This document shows, in pieces, positions 43,902-51,270 of a stretch of DNA of 53,227 nucleotides (positions are counted from its first letter, which is position 1; each line of letters opens with the position of its first letter). The notes beneath the pieces were generated by a model. The model searched no databases. It was given only the letters and a program-made list of their open reading frames with translations, and was not told the origin of the DNA. Where the stretch lies: assembly GCF_905207245.1 (NCBI RefSeq), contig NZ_CAJLKP010000040.1, forward strand, positions 1 through 53,227, written 5' to 3'. Both the position numbers and the translations under genes were made by a program. The stretch comes from an uncultured Bacteroides sp. Its GTDB lineage: Bacteria > Bacteroidota > Bacteroidia > Bacteroidales > Bacteroidaceae.

Positions 43902-44900
43902 TCAGTCATTACCAATATTACTCCTTATTAAATATTCCACTAAACGTTTTCCCCCTTGTTTGTTTACAAAATCAATAAAGACAATGCCACAATTCCGTTT
44001 ATTTGCTTTTTTCAGATAATTAGCTACAGGTGCGTTGACCTTATTGGCAAAGACAACGGGTGTCCCCAAAGGCAACCCGGTAGCACTTACAAAAGTAATT
44101 CCCCATCGGCGCGAAGAAGCAGGTTCAGAAGATACCCTGTCAAAATTACGAATACATACCTCTATTTTCTTTCTGGCACCTTTATCCGATTCATATTGAT
44201 ATTCATCTTCAAGCAGAACATACCCCTCCCTTCCGTCTTTATTACGGAGAATTAGCTGACAAGTGGCATTATCTTTCCAATCTATACAAGCAGCTCCTGG
44301 ATAGTTATCCATTGCATGGTCTCTATGCAAAAAGAGAATCTTTCCGCGACACTCTTTTAATGTTAGTTCCGGACGGAAGTCCGCAATGAAGTAGCTCTGA
44401 TGTGCAGGAGCACTTAAAGAAGCTGATAATAAAGAAGCATAATCTTTTAATTCCCCTCCCTCCTTCTTCAGTGAAACAATCAGGGTTTCGGAGGGATGTG
44501 CCTGCAAGAAGTTTATGAAAGCAGGCAATACGTCATCCTCCCAATATATATCCTGAAAAGCGTGACTATGGAAGATTCCTAATTTATTGTTTTTCTTCTC
44601 CAGGCGGATGTCAAAAGCGCGAATGCCTTGCTGCAACTGAGCGGTAATGTCCATTGCCTGTGTTTTCAGCATGCGTCCACCTTTGGTGGTGCCACTGTCG
44701 TGCGTGCCGGGAATGGATATTTTGCACATTGGAAGTGTATCCGGAAGAGATTTCATCCATTCTTCTTTTCCTGTAGTATTACTGTTCTGCATACCTGCAT
44801 TAACACTTTGCATGTCACCGTTCCCGGCACAAGCAAGAGAATTAGATATTGATATGGCTAAAGCCAACACATAAAACATTCGCAAGCACTTTCGTTCCAT
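43902..44900 (-). CDS. PI-specific phospholipase C, lipoprotein
   Basis: A 332-residue lipoprotein (ISNSLACAGNG) of the PLC-X family. Bacterial members cut phosphatidylinositol, and several also release GPI-anchored proteins, via a cyclic inositol phosphate. Key residues match the Bacillus enzyme: SIPGTHDSGTTKGG (His67, Asp68), GIRAFDIRLE (Asp97, Arg99) and LGIFHSHAF (second His, 111). Its lipid anchor suggests an outer-surface position. It precedes the ROK gene on the same strand and shares its operator-like element, placing it in the glycan regulon. Confidence 0.92.
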   Translation of the reverse strand: MERKCLRMFYVLALAISISNSLACAGNGDMQSVNAGMQNSNTTGKEEWMKSLPDTLPMCKISIPGTHDSGTTKGGRMLKTQAMDITAQLQQGIRAFDIRLEKKNNKLGIFHSHAFQDIYWEDDVLPAFINFLQAHPSETLIVSLKKEGGELKDYASLLSASLSAPAHQSYFIADFRPELTLKECRGKILFLHRDHAMDNYPGAACIDWKDNATCQLILRNKDGREGYVLLEDEYQYESDKGARKKIEVCIRNFDRVSSEPASSRRWGITFVSATGLPLGTPVVFANKVNAPVANYLKKANKRNCGIVFIDFVNKQGGKRLVEYLIRSNIGND

Positions 44901-44929
44901 AGTATATTATTCTAAAGTTTTGATAAGTG

Positions 44930-44937
44930 CAAAAGTA
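44930..44937 (-). promoter_or_regulatory. -7 box of the PI-PLC gene
   Basis: TACTTTTG on the minus strand, 29 nt before the ATG and 31 bp from the first TGCG of the operator-like element. Confidence 0.6.
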
Positions 44938-44956
44938 GAGGGCTGGCTGTTTTTTT

Positions 44957-44996
44957 TTATCCTCAAATGCGTATTTAGTTCTTCATTTTGCGTAAA
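44957..44996. promoter_or_regulatory. Operator-like element upstream of the PI-PLC gene
   Basis: The second copy of the 40-bp element, with TGCG at 44968 and 44989 (21 bp apart). It differs from the ROK copy at three positions only, while the sequences on either side diverge, which argues for selection on a binding site. Confidence 0.65.
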
Positions 44997-45044
44997 TATG
45001 CAACAACTATCTACTCCTTTACATCTTTGCTATTTACTTTGAGC

Positions 45045-45123
45045 AAATTCGGTTCTTTCCCATAAAATATGCCATCTAACCGAATTTATACCGAATTTGA
45101 ACCGAATCTATACCGAGTTTGCA
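45045..45123. repeat. Four 11-bp tandem units with an inverted copy, upstream of clpS
   Basis: CCGAATTTATA, CCGAATTTGAA, CCGAATCTATA and CCGAGTTTGCA follow each other at 45080-45123. AAATTCGGTT at 45045-45054 is the exact inverse of 45078-45087. The 323-bp gap 44901-45223 holds this, the PI-PLC promoter and the clpS promoter, and no gene. Confidence 0.65.
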
Positions 45124-45207
45124 TTAAACGAGTACTGAACCTATAGTGATTTTACCGGCTATATACATTTGAAGAACTTATGCAGAACAAATATGCCTCT
45201 TTTTTTA

Positions 45208-45215
45208 TACTTTTG
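45208..45215 (+). promoter_or_regulatory. -7 box for the clpS-clpA-aat operon
   Basis: TACTTTTG on the plus strand ends 8 nt before the clpS ATG at 45224, so the transcript would have a very short leader or none. Confidence 0.45.
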
Positions 45216-45223
45216 TCCCCATC

Positions 45224-45532
45224 ATGGAACAGCAACAATCATCTTTCAAAGAAAAAGAACGCACAGACCTGCGCGAACCGCGGCGTTTCAAAGTGACAAT
45301 CTACAATGATGACTTCACCACTATGGAGTTCGTCGTAAAGATACTTACTACCGTATTCTATAAATCAACGGTAGAAGCAGAAGCGCTAATGATGCAGGTA
45401 CACAAAAGCCAATCGGCAGTGGTAGGCATCTATACATACGACATTGCACAATCAAAAGTGCAGAAAGCCACCCGCATGGCACGTAGCGAAGGCTTTCCAC
45501 TCCGGCTCACCGTTGCACCGGAGGAAGAATAA
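45224..45532 (+). CDS. clpS: ClpS, N-degron adaptor of ClpA
   Basis: A 102-residue adaptor that binds proteins with bulky hydrophobic N-terminal residues and hands them to ClpA. After a charged N-terminal tail the core has FKVTIYNDDFTTMEFVV, the pocket-forming NDD motif, and the helix ALMMQVHKSQSAVVGIYTYD. The usual Gly after VHK/R is replaced by Gln. It starts the operon; clpA follows after 15 bp. Confidence 0.94.
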   Translation: MEQQQSSFKEKERTDLREPRRFKVTIYNDDFTTMEFVVKILTTVFYKSTVEAEALMMQVHKSQSAVVGIYTYDIAQSKVQKATRMARSEGFPLRLTVAPEEE

Positions 45533-45547
45533 AAACAGAAAAAAGAT

Positions 45548-47776
45548 ATGGACATACAAAATACAGAATATGTAAGCAGTGCATTTTCCTCTGCACAAAG
45601 AAAAGCGCTATCCTACCGGCACGAGTTCATCATGCCCGAACATTTATTGAGCGCATTTCTGGAGCAACCGCCTTTTTTAAATGCCTTGCAAGAATTCTTC
45701 TGTGACGTTGAGGAACTTTCCCTCTCGTTAGAAAATTATTTCGCTGAAGAGTTAGAGAGCATCCCCGAAGGTGTGGAGTATGAATTGGAAGTTTCAGCGC
45801 AACTGAATGAACTCATACAACACGCCTATCTGATGATAAACTATTCGAGTGCCGAGGAACTGAATGTCCCGCATTTGGTGCAAGGAATGATTCAATTGCA
45901 GGAATCCTGGGCAGCACACTTCCTGAAAGAAACCATCGGGGAAGACTTACCGGAATTTCTCAGCTCACTCATTTCGCAATATGAAGAAGCAGAAGAAATG
46001 GTCTATGAGCAAACTGCCGGACAAGAAAAGAGCGAACCCTGGCGGAATTACGTGACTTGCCTGAACGACTGCCTGCAAACCCACAATCCACTCATCGGAC
46101 GGGAAGCGGAACTGGAACGCACCATTCAGGTACTCTGCCGCAAAGAGAAGAATAATCCATTGCATGTAGGAGAGCCGGGTGTCGGTAAAACGGCCCTTGC
46201 CTACGGGCTGGCAGCACGCATCGAGGCAGGAAATGTTCCCGAACGCCTATCGGATTGCCGCATCTATGAACTGGACTTAGGAACCCTGCTGGCAGGTACG
46301 CAATACCGGGGCGACTTTGAGAAACGACTAAAAGTCATCATGGAAGGTGTACGGAGCGAAGGGCACGCCATTATTTACATAGACGAAATACATAACTTAA
46401 TAGGTGCCGGACGCACAGGAGACGGTTCTATGGATGCTTCCAACATGCTGAAACCTTATCTGGAAGGAGGAGAAATCCGCTTCATCGGTTCCACCACCTA
46501 CGAGGAATATAATCGTTACTTTGCCCGCAGCAAGGGACTGGTACGTCGCTTCCAGCAAATAGACATACTCGAACCGAGCATCGAGGAAACCATCCATATT
46601 GTGGAAGGGCTGAAAGAAAAGTACGAGACATTTCACGGAGTGACCTACCAGCCCGACGTCATCCCTTATGCAGTCAGAGCAAGCGCCCGCTACATCAACG
46701 ACCGCTTCCTGCCCGACAAAGCTATCGACCTGGTGGATGAAGCGGGAGCTTATCGTGAAATACACCCTACCTCTTCCGGAGAGCAGGTAGTGGATAAAAC
46801 TCTGATTACCGATGTGCTCGCCCGCGTCTGCAAAGTAGATGCACTTGCCATGAAAGAAGAAGACACCGCTTCGCTGGAAACACTCTATGCACGCATCAGC
46901 AACAAGATTTACGGGCAGGAAGAAGCTGTGCGCCAGGTAGTGGAAGCTGTGCAAATGTCTAAAGCCGGATTGCTGGATGAAAACAAGCCGTTGGCAAGCC
47001 TCCTCTTTGTAGGACCTACCGGAGTAGGCAAAACCGAGGTAGCCAAAGTGCTGGCGGCCGAACTGGGCATCGCCCTGCAACGTTTCGACATGAGCGAATA
47101 CACCGAAAAGCATACTGTAGCCAAACTAATTGGTTCACCCGCCGGTTATGTCAGTTATGAAGACGGTGGATTATTGACCGACGCCATTCGCAAAACTCCT
47201 CATTGCGTACTGTTGCTGGATGAGATAGAAAAAGCCCATCCCGATGTGTTCAACATCTTGTTGCAGGTAATGGACTATGCCGTGCTTACCGATAATAAGG
47301 GACGCAAAGCCGACTGCCGCCATGTAGTGCTCATCATGACCTCAAATGCCGGTGCACAATATGCCCGCCAGGCATCCATCGGATTCAGTAGCCAGATTAC
47401 AGCCGGAGAAGCTATGCTGAAACAGGTAAAGAAAACCTTCAAACCTGAGTTTATCAACCGCCTCTCGGCTACGGTTGTCTTCCACGATATGAACCGGGAG
47501 ATGGCTTCGCTCATCCTCGACAAAAAACTCGGAGAACTGAGCGGAAAGCTTGCCGCCCGTCAGGTAGAAATGAAATTAAGCCCCGAAGCCCGTGAATGGT
47601 TGTTGCAACGGGGATTCCTGCCGGAATACGGTGCACGGGAAATGGACCGCGTGATTGCCTCGCACCTGAAACCGTTATTGATGCGCGAAATCCTCTTTGG
47701 TAACTTGAAATCCGGAGGAACAGCCTGCGTACAAGTAGAGAAGGAGAACTTAAAACTACAAATCCCGACAGAGTAG
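45548..47776 (+). CDS. clpA: ClpA-type AAA+ unfoldase of the Clp protease
   Basis: A 742-residue class I HSP100 ATPase. The N-terminal double-helical Clp_N domain (about 1-150) receives ClpS. The first AAA+ domain has Walker A GEPGVGKT near residue 207 and IIYIDEIHNLIGAG. The second has GPTGVGKT near 489 and LLLDEIEKAHPDVF. The ClpP-docking loop is ASIGFSSQ near 610, an IGF tripeptide as in other ClpP partners. There is no long M-domain insert, so it is ClpA, not ClpB. clpP is not in this window. Confidence 0.95.
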   Translation: MDIQNTEYVSSAFSSAQRKALSYRHEFIMPEHLLSAFLEQPPFLNALQEFFCDVEELSLSLENYFAEELESIPEGVEYELEVSAQLNELIQHAYLMINYSSAEELNVPHLVQGMIQLQESWAAHFLKETIGEDLPEFLSSLISQYEEAEEMVYEQTAGQEKSEPWRNYVTCLNDCLQTHNPLIGREAELERTIQVLCRKEKNNPLHVGEPGVGKTALAYGLAARIEAGNVPERLSDCRIYELDLGTLLAGTQYRGDFEKRLKVIMEGVRSEGHAIIYIDEIHNLIGAGRTGDGSMDASNMLKPYLEGGEIRFIGSTTYEEYNRYFARSKGLVRRFQQIDILEPSIEETIHIVEGLKEKYETFHGVTYQPDVIPYAVRASARYINDRFLPDKAIDLVDEAGAYREIHPTSSGEQVVDKTLITDVLARVCKVDALAMKEEDTASLETLYARISNKIYGQEEAVRQVVEAVQMSKAGLLDENKPLASLLFVGPTGVGKTEVAKVLAAELGIALQRFDMSEYTEKHTVAKLIGSPAGYVSYEDGGLLTDAIRKTPHCVLLLDEIEKAHPDVFNILLQVMDYAVLTDNKGRKADCRHVVLIMTSNAGAQYARQASIGFSSQITAGEAMLKQVKKTFKPEFINRLSATVVFHDMNREMASLILDKKLGELSGKLAARQVEMKLSPEAREWLLQRGFLPEYGAREMDRVIASHLKPLLMREILFGNLKSGGTACVQVEKENLKLQIPTE

Positions 47777-47780
47777 CAAC

Positions 47781-48422
47781 ATGGTTTTCCAACTGACTGA
47801 AGAAATAGCTTTTCCCGACCCTCGCTATGGCGAACCCGACGGGTTGCTGGCAGTAGGCGGCGACCTTTCCATCGACCGCCTCATACTTGCCTACTCCAAC
47901 GGCATATTCCCTTGGTATGCCTTTCAAGAGGGCACGATACAGTGGTGGTGTCCGATGGAACGTTTCGTCATTTTTCCGGAGGAAATACATATCTCCCACT
48001 CCATGCGCACGTTTATCAAAAAGGGAGAGTATGACCTAAGTGTCAACCAGGCTTTCCACGATGTAATCCATGCCTGCGGTGAATTAAGGATGAATATGGA
48101 AGGTGCCTGGCTCGGCGAAGAAATGACAGAAGCCTACACACGCATGCACGAACAAAAGTTTGCAGCCAGCGTGGAAGTGTGGGAAGGAGAACGCCTCGCA
48201 GGTGGCCTCTATGGGGTAACATTAGGCCGCTGTTTCTTCGGTGAAAGCATGTTCTCACTGGTTCCCAATGCTTCGAAATTAGCCCTTATCTATCTGGCAC
48301 AAATCTTCAGGAAAAATGGAGGTTTACTGATAGATTGCCAGTTTGAAACGCCACACTTGAAGTCAATGGGAGGAAGATATATCAGCTACGAGGAATACAT
48401 GGAATATTTGCGAAAGGACTAA
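47781..48422 (+). CDS. aat: Leucyl/phenylalanyl-tRNA--protein transferase
   Basis: A 213-residue cytoplasmic enzyme that adds Leu or Phe to proteins with N-terminal Lys or Arg, marking them for ClpS-ClpA-ClpP. Family motifs are GLLAVGGDLSIDRLILAYSN, GIFPWYAF, the WWCPMERFVIFPEEIHIS block and GGLYGVTLGRCFFGESMFS. It starts 4 bp after clpA, so transferase, adaptor and unfoldase of one pathway are made together. Its stop overlaps the convergent yaaA stop by 4 bp. Confidence 0.95.
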   Translation: MVFQLTEEIAFPDPRYGEPDGLLAVGGDLSIDRLILAYSNGIFPWYAFQEGTIQWWCPMERFVIFPEEIHISHSMRTFIKKGEYDLSVNQAFHDVIHACGELRMNMEGAWLGEEMTEAYTRMHEQKFAASVEVWEGERLAGGLYGVTLGRCFFGESMFSLVPNASKLALIYLAQIFRKNGGLLIDCQFETPHLKSMGGRYISYEEYMEYLRKD

Positions 48423-49183
48423 GCCAATGTAAATTGCAGATGGCTATCCGTACTCCGCACTTCATCGAAAGCGAAACCTTCCCATGTAAAAGTTTTCAAG
48501 TCTTCGAGGCGCTCTATGCGATTCTTTATAATGAAACGTGTCATTTCGCCACGACACATCTTGGCATAGATAACAATCGTTTTCAACTGTCCATTTTTCC
48601 AGACCTGAAACTCGGGAGTGATGACGCGGACTTCTTTTTCCACCCGCTTCCAATCAAACAAATCCTTCATTTCACCACTGGCAAGGTTCACAAGTATGCC
48701 GCCCTGTTGCTTGATGTCGGCTATAAACAGATCCGTCAATAAGGGCTTCCAGTAATCAAACATCGACATTCTCCCTCTCTCCGGCAAATGTATATCTCCT
48801 TCCAGCCGGTAAGGTTTTATTCCATCCAACGGGCGGAGCAGCCCGTAAAGGAAAGAGGTGATGCGCAAATGCTGCTGTGCATAGAGAAAGTCATCTGCAG
48901 AAAAATCTTTCGGTAATATACGTTTGAAGACGGCACCGGTATATGCACAAATAGCAGGCATCGGGCAATTAGCTTCTGAGAAAAAATCCTGATAGCGCAG
49001 GTAGTTCTCAGCAGAAATTTTAGAGTTCACCCGCAACAAGTGTTCCAGCTCAACGGCAGAATACTGTCCCATATCCATTGCATTCTGCAATGCTTCCGCC
49101 TGAAAATGCGGAACAGTTATTTCAGGAACCTTCACAGTAGTGCGTACTGCCATTGTTTTGGCACAAGAGATGAATATCAACAT
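48419..49183 (-). CDS. yaaA: YaaA (DUF328) peroxide-stress protein
   Basis: A 254-residue protein of the YaaA family, which in E. coli lowers free iron and protects DNA during peroxide stress. It has the start MLIFISCAKTM, YTGAVFKRILPKDF, the central LRITSFLYGLLRPLDGIKPY and VNLASGEMKDLF. In E. coli yaaA is under OxyR; here a palindrome lies upstream of the promoter box. Convergent with aat. Confidence 0.94.
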   Translation of the reverse strand: MLIFISCAKTMAVRTTVKVPEITVPHFQAEALQNAMDMGQYSAVELEHLLRVNSKISAENYLRYQDFFSEANCPMPAICAYTGAVFKRILPKDFSADDFLYAQQHLRITSFLYGLLRPLDGIKPYRLEGDIHLPERGRMSMFDYWKPLLTDLFIADIKQQGGILVNLASGEMKDLFDWKRVEKEVRVITPEFQVWKNGQLKTIVIYAKMCRGEMTRFIIKNRIERLEDLKTFTWEGFAFDEVRSTDSHLQFTLA

Positions 49184-49211
49184 ACTACGTCATTTATAAG
49201 TTTTCGGGAAG

Positions 49212-49219
49212 CAAAGATA
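49212..49219 (-). promoter_or_regulatory. -7 box for yaaA
   Basis: TATCTTTG on the minus strand, about 29 nt before the ATG at 49183. Confidence 0.5.
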
Positions 49220-49239
49220 ATGCAAATCGAATGCAGAAC

Positions 49240-49257
49240 TTTCATGCTTGCATGAAA
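49240..49257. promoter_or_regulatory. Perfect palindrome upstream of yaaA
   Basis: TTTCATGC, two bases, GCATGAAA: a perfect 8-bp dyad centred about 33 bp upstream of the -7 box, a usual place for an activator or repressor. The rest of the 288-bp gap to recJ shows only imperfect repeats of AGTTTTTC. Confidence 0.4.
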
Positions 49258-49471
49258 AGTTTTGCTGAGATGCCGCTTAGCTTCTTTAAAGATAACCATA
49301 AATAGGTAAATTCTGATATCCACTGCTATTTCATGAAGTTTTTCGTGAGAATCCACTTCCGTTTCAAGAGTTTTTCATACCTTTACAGCTTGTTGGAGAA
49401 TATGGACTTTTTCGAGAGAAAAGAAATCCATTCCAGCCCCGAGACAGGAAAAAGAAAAAACAATATATAAA

Positions 49472-51187
49472 ATGACCCACAAATGGAATTATCAACCCAT
49501 TACACCCGAACAGGCAGAGACAAGCCAAAAACTAGCCCAAGAATTAGGGATTAGCCCGATTCTTGGAGGATTATTGGTGAAGCGGGGAATAACCAAGGCA
49601 CAGGATGCCAAGAAGTTTTTCCGCCCGCAATTGCCCGACTTGCACGACCCATTTCTGATGAAAGACATGGATTTGGCCGTGGAGCGCCTTAATAAGGCAA
49701 TGGGAAAGAAAGAACGTATTCTGATTTACGGAGATTATGATGTAGATGGCACCACTGCGGTATCCCTGGTCTACAAGTTCATTCAACAGTTCTATTCGAA
49801 CATTGACTATTACATCCCCGACCGCTACAACGAAGGTTACGGGGTATCCACCAAAGGAGTAGACTATGCCGCTGAAAACGGCGTAGGACTAATTATTGTA
49901 TTGGACTGCGGCATCAAAGCCGTGGAAGAAATAACGTATGCCAAAGAGAAAGGCATCGATTTCATCATTTGCGACCATCATGTGCCCGACGATGTGCTTC
50001 CTCCTGCCGCCGCTATACTGAATGCCAAACGTTTAGACAATACATATCCTTACGAGCACCTTTCCGGTTGCGGCGTAGGATTTAAGTTTATGCAGGCATT
50101 TGCCATCAGCAACGGCATAGAGTTCCATCACCTTATCCCACTGCTCGACCTGGTTGCCGTGAGCATTGCTTCGGACATCGTGCCCATCATGGGCGAAAAC
50201 CGGATACTTGCTTTCCACGGTTTGAAGCAACTGAACAGTAATCCCAGCGTAGGTCTGAAAGCGATTATCGACGTATGCGGACTCACGGAAAAGGATATTA
50301 CCGTCAGTGACATCGTATTTAAAATAGGACCGCGCATCAATGCCTCCGGCCGTATACAAAACGGGAAAGAAGCCGTCGACTTACTGACTGAAAAGGACTT
50401 CTCCACAGCTTTGGAAAAGGCCAACCAAATCAACCAATACAACGAAACCCGCAAGGACCTCGACAAAAGTATGACCGAAGAAGCCAACCAAATAGTGGCT
50501 GAACTGGACGGACTTGCCGGACGTCGTTCCATCGTACTATACAATGAGGATTGGCACAAAGGAGTCATCGGTATCGTTGCTTCCCGCCTGACGGAAATTT
50601 ACTACCGCCCTGCCGTGGTACTGACACGCACGGATGATATGGCAACAGGTTCTGCCCGCTCCGTATCCGGCTTCGACGTGTACAAAGCCATCGAGTATTG
50701 CCGCGACCTGCTTGAGAACTTTGGCGGACACACATACGCCGCCGGGCTCTCTATGAAAGTGGAAAACGTCACCGCCTTTACCAAACGTTTTGAAGAGTTT
50801 GTGTCACAGAACATTCTTCCCGAACAGACCAGTGCCCTCATCAATATTGATGCAGAAATAGACTTCAAGGATATCACTCCCAAGTTCTTCAGTGACCTGA
50901 AGAGATTCAACCCCTATGGACCGGACAATCCGAAACCTATATTCTGCACCCATAACGTGTATGATTATGGTACGAGCAAAGTTGTGGGTCGCGACCAGGA
51001 ACACATCAAGTTGGAGCTGGTGGACAACAAATCGAACAATGTAATGAATGGCATCGCCTTCGGACAAAGTTCGCATGTGCGTTTCATCAAGACTAAACGT
51101 TCATTCGACATCTGCTACTCCATCGAAGAAAACACCCATAAGCGGGGAGAAGTACAGTTACAGATAGAGGATATTAAACCCAATTAA
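49472..51187 (+). CDS. recJ: Single-stranded-DNA exonuclease RecJ
   Basis: A 571-residue DHH-family 5'-3' exonuclease of the RecF repair pathway. The DHH domain has ILIYGDYDVDGTTAVSLVYK near residue 87 and FIICDHHVPDDVLPPAAAIL near 168. The DHHA1 domain has GPRINASGRIQNGKEAVDLL, GVIGIVASRL and FGGHTYAAGLSMK. A C-terminal OB-type domain follows. Upstream of recQ, so the two act together on DNA ends. Confidence 0.96.
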   Translation: MTHKWNYQPITPEQAETSQKLAQELGISPILGGLLVKRGITKAQDAKKFFRPQLPDLHDPFLMKDMDLAVERLNKAMGKKERILIYGDYDVDGTTAVSLVYKFIQQFYSNIDYYIPDRYNEGYGVSTKGVDYAAENGVGLIIVLDCGIKAVEEITYAKEKGIDFIICDHHVPDDVLPPAAAILNAKRLDNTYPYEHLSGCGVGFKFMQAFAISNGIEFHHLIPLLDLVAVSIASDIVPIMGENRILAFHGLKQLNSNPSVGLKAIIDVCGLTEKDITVSDIVFKIGPRINASGRIQNGKEAVDLLTEKDFSTALEKANQINQYNETRKDLDKSMTEEANQIVAELDGLAGRRSIVLYNEDWHKGVIGIVASRLTEIYYRPAVVLTRTDDMATGSARSVSGFDVYKAIEYCRDLLENFGGHTYAAGLSMKVENVTAFTKRFEEFVSQNILPEQTSALINIDAEIDFKDITPKFFSDLKRFNPYGPDNPKPIFCTHNVYDYGTSKVVGRDQEHIKLELVDNKSNNVMNGIAFGQSSHVRFIKTKRSFDICYSIEENTHKRGEVQLQIEDIKPN

Positions 51188-51192
51188 ATGAG

Positions 51193-51267
51193 GAATGAAG
51201 AATGAAGAATTACCATGCGGCATAATTGTGTGGCTCATTCTTCATTCTTCATTCTTCATTCTTCATT
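51193..51267. repeat. Heptanucleotide-repeat hairpin between recJ and recQ
   Basis: The right arm is four CATTCTT units plus CATT (51236-51267). The left arm (51193-51210) is its complement over 18 bp. The stem begins 6 nt after the recJ stop and ends 3 nt before the recQ ATG. Confidence 0.75.
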
Positions 51268-51270
51268 TCT

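Noticed and set aside
51226..51270. RecQ N-terminal extension translated through the repeat
   Set aside because: It needs a TTG start and encodes the heptamer repeat; the ATG at 51271 gives a normal RecQ start.
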